Part shown: positions 58,201-64,000 of the stretch, in pieces
Numbering within the stretch: position 1 is the stretch's first letter
Layout: the number at the start of each line of letters is the position of its first letter
Assembly (NCBI GenBank): GCA_000708835.1
Contig: DF236968.1
Span: 186,001-250,000 of the forward strand
DNA length: 64,000 bases
Direction: 5' to 3'
From: Klebsormidium nitens
Taxonomy: Eukaryota; Streptophyta; Klebsormidiophyceae; Klebsormidiales; Klebsormidiaceae
Made by a program: the position numbers and the translations under genes
Notes under the pieces: generated by a model
Told to the model about the DNA's origin: nothing
The model's input: only the letters and a program-made list of their open reading frames with translations
The model's database searches: none

Positions 58201-58397
58201 CAAACAATGTCACCCGGCCTCTTAGAGTCACGGCGGCCGCTGCGGCTGCCCCTTTCGTCGATCGCTTCCTAAAACGACTACAAAAGGCATTGAACCTGCC
58301 AAATCAGATCTTTGCATTTGCAATAACTGTGGCGGTTGTTGCCGGCACATGCTTATCTGTGGCCGGGCTCTTGATTCTATCCCGACTAGGCACTTGA
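55205..58397 (+). CDS. Conserved-looking plastid membrane protein, function unknown (4 exons)
   Basis: Exons: 55205-55504, 56035-56070, 56820-56990 and 58179-58397. All junctions are GT-AG at phase 0, giving 241 residues. Residues 1-100 are Arg/Ser/Pro-rich and fit a transit peptide. EGGFKGWFQNLQ follows, then a basic amphipathic segment (KAARARVAKLG), and two predicted membrane segments around LAAVLAYGLLDGVTYTVAF and IFAFAITVAVVAGTCLSVAGLLIL. A connecting part between them contains GYEKSTGLNPARN and WTSNNVTRPLRV. The mixture of short exons with matching phases supports a real gene. I do not recognise the family with certainty; it looks like an uncharacterised plastid membrane protein. Exon 1 is the least certain part. 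Confidence 0.7.
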
Positions 58398-59014
58398 CTG
58401 ACTTGACATCGGCGACTTTGGAAGTCGACTCTGGAAGATTGCAGTACATGCTTTGTCTTTGGATAAAGGTAGCTAGACTCACCGTAGCTGAGGTATCAGG
58501 CAATTGTCAGAGCCCTTTTGCCTTTCTACACCACGTGGTAGGCGTGGCGGATAAGAGTCTGCGGTGCAGCAATGTGGTGGCTACCAAGGGACTTGGCTCA
58601 TGGTTTCTTCGGGTCACTTGGTTGAGCAAATCTTACATGTACATATGATCTGGACCTTTTTCCAAGGCGAACTCCACTGCGTCATATCAGTCGGTCGACT
58701 GGCATGCTCTGTACCGTCACAAAAATAATCATCAATACTTGGGAGCAATGGCAATGTGATGTCCGATTGCATGTTTCCTGGTCGTAAGCAAAGTCGGCCT
58801 TAATGCGAGCACCTTCGAGCATGTTTTAAGGATTCCGAATATTAGCATCCCATCATGTGGCTTACCTATATCATTACATCCTCGAGCGCTGGCTCTAGGC
58901 CACCGGAATATTGAAAGGCACAGTGATACTTGATATCTCGACGCCATGGCAGAACGTAGGTATCGTACATCCTTCTCACCTGCTTGAGTCGTGCCATGGC
59001 ACAGGTCATAGGAC

Positions 59015-60260
59015 TACGGCAAGTAGGTACCTACATCACACAAGCTCGACTGGCAAGCTCCCTGCAAGCTCAGCCTGAGCTAGGCCCGCGGGCGGGCAAC
59101 TCTTACGCGGTCAACAATGGTCCGCAACATAAACCTGCATAAACCCCAAGATTTAACCAAACCCGACTATCGTCCCCCGGGCAGGACCTATCTACGGGCT
59201 ACCGTAGTCGCGTACCGTTCTCACAACGCTAGTCATCATTCATGCAACAGCATGTCCCGACGACTCCCGACTCCCGTAAAACGGCAACGGATCACCATCA
59301 TGAACCCGATCGGCCAATCCTGACTTGCAACTCTGACCACCGGCCACCCGGTTAGTAATACGGGACAAAAGTATGCCTATCCTACGTATGGGCTGTCGGT
59401 ACAGCCTCCGCCATGTCATGATGCCAGTACAGACTACAGCGGGCTTGCGCGACAGTTAGAGGACCTGGTACGCACTTGTACGCACCGCCACATGTTGTCT
59501 TTGTTCAACCTGCAGTACGTACCTACCTACCTTCTGTTGGTACTTGGAAGTTGGTAGGTATGGTACCTAGGTACCTACCGTACCAATTGTCCGGTTGGGC
59601 AGATTTTTGCCCAATAATTAATTTCGTATCTCATGGATTTTGGGCAGCTAGCTTCAGTTATCCATCTATTTTGTGTTTTTACGGAGCAAAACGATCTACA
59701 AATATTTGATTGGAATTTATTTTCAATTCAGATTTTTGGGCAAGTCAAACAATTTCTAATTGTTGCCCAACCGGACAATTGGTACGGTACTTGTGTTTCG
59801 TCGATCAGACTGCACAAGCTGCGCAACTTGCATGGCCCCCCTTCCCTTCTGGGCCCTGGCGGCCCCTGGGCCGCCAACCTAGCTACCGTAGGTACCTACC
59901 TAAAACGGTACGTCGTGGGATACCGTTAGTGAAATAGGTACACAGCCAACTCGGCCAAGTTGCCAACTCTGATGCATCGGAGGTAGGTACCGCCGTACCG
60001 GTATGATTGTTGCAGCACCGCACGGTACCTGTTTCGTGTTACAGCAAAAGGGCGGCCCAGAGTACAAAGTGCTCATCATCCGCTGACAGGTACTTTTCGC
60101 CGGGCGCGGCTTTGGCTTCAGTACCTAGGTAGGTACCTACCGTATTTGGTACCGTAGACAGGTTCCAATGCATTGGTAGGTACCTACTACCTACCTACCT
60201 AGCTTGAATTAGGTACCCAGCTGGGTACCTACCTAGTTCAAGGTAGGAACGTAGGTACGG
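59015..60260. repeat. AGGTACCT-type simple repeat clusters
   Basis: Clusters of AGGTACCT, TAGGTA and CCTACC units occur at about 59020-59035, 59515-59580, 59885-59905, 59980-60000, 60120-60200 and 60210-60260. The unit is self-complementary around GGTACC, so the clusters can fold. The same motif appears at 9.07 and 9.65-9.80 kb. Confidence 0.75.
59576..59789. mobile_element. MITE-like element of 214 bp
   Basis: Perfect 26-nt inverted repeats (59576-59601 and 59764-59789; inner part CCAATTGTCCGGTTGGGCA) flank an AT-rich core. Subterminal TTGGGCA copies lie inside both ends. It has no coding capacity and is embedded in AGGTACC-type repeats, so the TACCGTACC end of the terminal repeat may partly derive from them. 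Confidence 0.8.
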
Positions 60261-61417
60261 TAAGTTTCGCTCGCTGGACATGCACAAGTGACGAAGGGGA
60301 AGTCGGTACCGTACCGCGGGGGCCCAGTACAATGTGTCATGGTCTAGAGCTGGAACCTGGGTTCGCCGGTGGAACATCGACCGTCGTCAAATCCTTTGGG
60401 ATGTTGAGTACGGACTTCGGGGTTGACTCAACCTTCCTGGTCCTTGACGACTTTTCGGGAGAACCAGAGCCAAACCCCCCTTCTAACCGAAGCCGGCAAC
60501 CTTGATATGCAGAATTTAAGTAATACCTGACTTAATGTACGGATGCGGTTTACGAGAAATTAAGCTCCAGATCCTCGAATCTCGGTCCCGATCTTCTCGG
60601 AGGCAAACCGCTCGCTGTATCTGGATTCGGAACACTTCTGAAATTACAGTTGGGACATGGAATCGTAGAGATCGGTGATTCGGTACTGGTGTCCCTGGTA
60701 CCGAATTTCCCAAGTTGGCATGTCCGTGTACGAAACTGGGTCGGAGATCGGGACAGGCTCGGAAGACGGCAGCGGGGTCATGGGATATTTCACTGACCAC
60801 CGGCCTATAAGGCAGACTCGGAACCCAGGTGCTACCTGAAAGCTCCGTCTGACACGTTCATACCACAGGCAACCGGTATTCATTCTCCGGTGCAACCAAG
60901 GCTGAGTCTGAGACTGAGCGGTATGTACCTTCTGCAACAAAAGCTGCAGTTAGGTCGGAACCTGGTACCCAGGTTCCATGGCACCGCATAAGGTACCGCG
61001 CTCACATGTCCCGATGGCACATGATGATCTGACATGGTGATCCTCGAGACAAGTTGAAATTGAATCATGATTCATGGTGTCCAATCCAATGCCCAGAATC
61101 CTAGTTCGCTGCATTGCGGGGAGGAGAGGCTGAGCTGTGAAGGTCACGTTTCTAGAGTAGCAAAGGAGCCAACGGAGAGACGAAGGAAAAATCCCTAATA
61201 GTAATGGTCGGCCAGGCGGCCCTGCCTTGGATTGGGGAAAACCTCTTCCAAAGGTAGTTGGTAATTCGAGGGCCCCCGGCTAGGGGTATCCTTGTGGGTT
61301 TTGAAGGGAGCAACTTGTAGATGCTGGCAAAAGTATGGATGAGGCTGCAAGTCCAGGTAGCATTGTTATGCACGCCGGAAGAAGGAAGAGTGCTGCTTAT
61401 GATGTTGCGTGATCACC

Positions 61418-61909
61418 ATGAACGTTTCTACTTTAGAGAATTGGACGTCGCAGGAGGGAGGCCCCACCAGTGGCTCTAAGCAGCTCGATCACATCCAGGG
61501 TTCATCACAGTCATATGCTGGCCAGAGTTCCAGAAATTCAGCTTTTCGTCCTTCGGACAAGTCCAGACTGTATGCAGATGGAAGCTCGGACGCTTTTCGC
61601 TCCTCAAAAGCTGGAGCTGCGATTTTGCCCGGTAGGCGGCACAGGGCGCCTGTCGAGGTTCGAGCTCAAGCGGCCTCTGAGCTGCTAGCGTCAGAAGACA
61701 CTGCAGCAGGGTTTTCTTCAGGGTTGGGGGGTTCCTCTGGCAGCCCTACCAGGACCCTCCCTCAGAGGAGGCACACTATGCCAGCAAGCATGCTCCCCCC
61801 TCTGGTTGTCCCGGCATTTAGGCCCCCTATTCAGTGGACAGATAGCGTTAGAAGTAGAGGGGAGACTAGTGAAGCAAGCCCAGGGTTGACGTCTCCTGGG
61901 CAGAATAAG
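61418..61909 (+). CDS. Putative first exon, Ser-rich protein
   Basis: 164 open codons from an ATG, hydrophilic and rich in Ser, Gly, Arg and Pro (for example LPQRRHTMPASMLPP), with no recognised domain. It ends at AAG followed by GCAAGT, a possible GC donor. Its phase would join the acceptor at 63777 and the open frame at the right edge. The same frame reads on to 61993, so an unspliced 189-residue protein is an alternative. Either way it looks like the disordered N-terminus of a larger protein. Confidence 0.4.
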
Positions 61910-63777
61910 GCAAGTCTTGATTGCTACCTTACCTTATCTTTCTTCTTGCCTCCAGCTTTTTCAGCGGAGCTCCCTGGAGTTAGCGTGAAATGAATGTGTT
62001 TAGTAACCTTCTTGTTCTCTTTGGAAAAATGCATCCTGAATCATTCGAGGTTGGACTGAGGGGTCAGATAGATTAGCAGTAGCACAGGTACGCAATCCTC
62101 CGGCAACTCAGGGCAAGTTTGACAGCTGAGAAAGTCGAGCCTAAAGCCCAAGCTATATTAATGGACTTCCAAGGTAAATGTTGATGTGGAAGCACTTTGT
62201 GTTTAGTGAACGATGATCGGGACTCCAGATTGAGCTTACCCGAAATAAAGTAATTGATCAAAGTGGTAAGGGGCCCAGTGCCAGAGCAGAGACAGCTTTT
62301 AAGGGCGCAATAGGATTACGGACAGGCTTGGATGGTGCTGATGTGTGTTAGTTCGGCTATGAGGGTTTCTAACGATCCTGTTGGCCAGTTTTGACTGCCC
62401 CAATGTGAATTCTTACGTGCGTCTCCAAGAGAATCTAATCCATAATACTTCAAAGCCCGGTATGAAGAGCTTTCTAAAAAAGGTCTCGAAGGTTTGGTCC
62501 TGCTTGTGTTCCACTAGGTTGTCAGCTTCACAAGCGACACGCATCTTCAACTCTGAGGGTTTATGAAATATGCAATACGGGGCTGCTTGAAGTCTGCGAC
62601 TTCGCTTGTGCCTTGCTACATAAGGGCGGTGGTCACCACTTTGTTTGTGCTCAAGAGCGGAAAGCTTTAGGACGCGTCTGACATTTCACCTCCAAGCTCC
62701 TTAGCCAAGCTGCTCCTGCAAACGCAAAGTTGCAGCTGCCTAGAACCGACCGCCAGCGCAAAAAGCGTGTGAATTATCCACTTTTTTTGCTGCTTCAAGT
62801 CTCAAAGAGCAATACTCATTCTGGCAAACGTTTTTGTCCATGACTGTGAATGATCTTTCAAAATTTCTTAGAGTAATTCCAATAGGAACGGCACACTCCC
62901 TATCTTATCATCGTGTGTCAGCTGGCTTCGTTTATCCGGGGAACTCTGCTGGAGAACGCGCCTTAAGTAGTAAAGCCAGTCTAGCAGCTTTTTTTCACTT
63001 GGATTCTTTCATGGACCGGCTGTTTTCACCAAACAAGGGTCTCCTTTCTCAGACTAAAAAAAAACTTTATACCGACCAGGTCAAATTTTGCTCAAAGTCA
63101 CCTTTTTCCCTCATTCAAGATAGTTTTCCGATGGTTTGGAAGGGCGCTTGAGAGAGCACTTTGAAGAGCGTTTTGGAGAGCAAGCTTGAGAGTCATCTGC
63201 ATCCTGGTCTTCAAACGCCCTGCCAGAGGCGTCGTATGTGCTTTTCTCTTCTATTACAGGCACTTGTCGAGCAAGTTTTTTCATCTTCTGGCTTCAGCTC
63301 TCAACAGTATCAGTTTCCACAGCAGATGGTGTTCGTTTCACCTTCGGTGCACACCAAGGAAGTCCACACCATTTGCCCTCTCAAGCAGGCGCAAGCGTCA
63401 GCAATGAGTTTCATAATAGCACCGGGTTGATAGCCCGTGTTCGTGCAAACCGCCATCAGTCCATTTGCGTTCGCCTTCCTTGGAACTTGTAATCCCATCT
63501 CACAAGCTACCTACACACCGGTGTCAACAGCTGCTGGTTGACACCAGCAGCTGGGAACAATTTCCCCCTTGAGTCAACAGCTAGTAGTGAAGCCCTTTCT
63601 TCACCGAAACCTAGCCGTCACGACACCTCATCGCCAGCCAAGTAATGTATAAGTCTCTCCTTTCTAGCTTCTTCCTCTTGAGTTAACGGCCCATGCCTAA
63701 CGCCCTTTCTTTGAAAAAGCATAGCTTTCACACAACCATACCAACCAAACTCACGCTTTACCCTTCTTCCCGTCCAG
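61910..63777. other. Intron or intergenic region
   Basis: 1.9 kb without a convincing exon. If the model for 61418-61909 is right, this is its first intron. A pair of overlapping inverted repeats lies at 63520-63553. Confidence 0.4.
63520..63553. repeat. Overlapping inverted repeats
   Basis: GGTGTCAA (63520-63527) pairs with TTGACACC (63538-63545), and CAGCTGCTGG (63528-63537) pairs with CCAGCAGCTG (63544-63553). The two hairpins are mutually exclusive. GTCAACAGCT recurs shortly after. Confidence 0.7.
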
Positions 63778-64000
63778 GCTAACGGCCACATGGCCAGCCC
63801 CTCCACTCAGGGTGGCACCCTGACGAAACCCCGCGCAATGAGGGCATCCATCCAGCTGGAAAAGCCCGCTGACATCAGCACGACGCCGGGGAGTCCCGTT
63901 ACGGTAGGTAAAGGTCCCTCGGGGATGCAACCCAGCCCCATGAGCCCCACCGAGAACTCCCCCAGCACCGCACGCTCCGTCCCTAGCCCAGCCGACGCAC
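63778..64000 (+). CDS. Partial N-terminal coding exon at the window edge
   Basis: A CCGTCCAG acceptor at 63770-63777 is followed by an open frame to the end of the window. It contains ATG at 63790 (MASPSTQGGTLTKPRAM) and a Ser/Pro/Thr-rich sequence with SPMSPTENSPST. It could be the second exon of the gene starting at 61418 (phases agree) or a gene whose 5' UTR is spliced and whose start is 63790. A GTAGGT at 63904 could also be a donor, which would end the exon early. The product is not recognisable from this much. Confidence 0.5.

Larger units (their letters stand above)
58398..61417. other. Long repeat-rich intergenic region
   Basis: 3 kb without a recognisable exon. Apart from the AGGTACCT array and the MITE-like element listed separately, it holds many short CGGTACC or GGTACCG runs between 60.1 and 61.0 kb. 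I see no tRNA or rRNA. Confidence 0.6.

Overview
This is nuclear DNA of a green-lineage eukaryote. I infer a streptophyte (charophyte) alga, plausibly Klebsormidium, but no decisive marker is visible. The support is spliced genes with canonical GT-AG introns, a mixture of plant-type plastid proteins (phytoene synthase, PII, FtsZ2, a plastid small multi-drug export family protein) and a eukaryotic RAD51C. There is no operon structure, rRNA operon or CRISPR array.

Layout from left to right: phytoene synthase PSY (+, 6 exons, 550-5704); a metallothionein-like Cys-rich protein (-, single exon, 8308-8745); plastid PII/GLB1 (-, 7 exons, 10716-13267); a 1458-residue EF-hand/coiled-coil protein (+, 15 exons, 14376-27454); a low-molecular-weight tyrosine-phosphatase-like protein lacking the catalytic Cys (+, about 8 exons, 28817-32895); a stray copy of the FtsZ2 last exon (-, 34487-34805); an LRR protein whose F-box N-terminus is cut off by an in-frame TGA (+, 35172-36977); plastid-division FtsZ2 (-, 8 exons, 38396-45127); the recombination protein RAD51C (+, 9 exons, 45943-52663); a small multi-drug export family protein (-, intronless, 53392-54486); an unrecognised plastid-type membrane protein (+, 4 exons, 55205-58397); a repeat-rich stretch with a MITE-like element (58.4-61.4 kb); and the start of an unrecognised Ser/Pro-rich gene that leaves the right edge (61418 onwards). 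I joined exons by hand. In every multi-exon model the phases agree and the summed coding length is divisible by three, except for the gene that runs off the window.

The most striking pattern is in the introns. In PSY, the EF-hand gene, FtsZ2 (two exons) and RAD51C (two exons), the intron next to an exon edge carries one to four decaying tandem copies of that edge, including its splice site. Spacing is mostly about 130-180 nt. The intact copy is always the one contiguous with the rest of the exon. This looks like intron lengthening by serial tandem duplication across splice junctions. Degenerate telomere-like CCCTAA/CCCAAA tracts sit among several copies, and in RAD51C a roughly 495-bp MITE-like element has inserted into one such array.

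Functionally, most of the recognisable genes serve the plastid: carotenoid entry (PSY), nitrogen/carbon sensing (PII), division (FtsZ2), and envelope or thylakoid membrane proteins. They sit beside metal binding and homologous-recombination functions, with no sign of a coordinated cluster.
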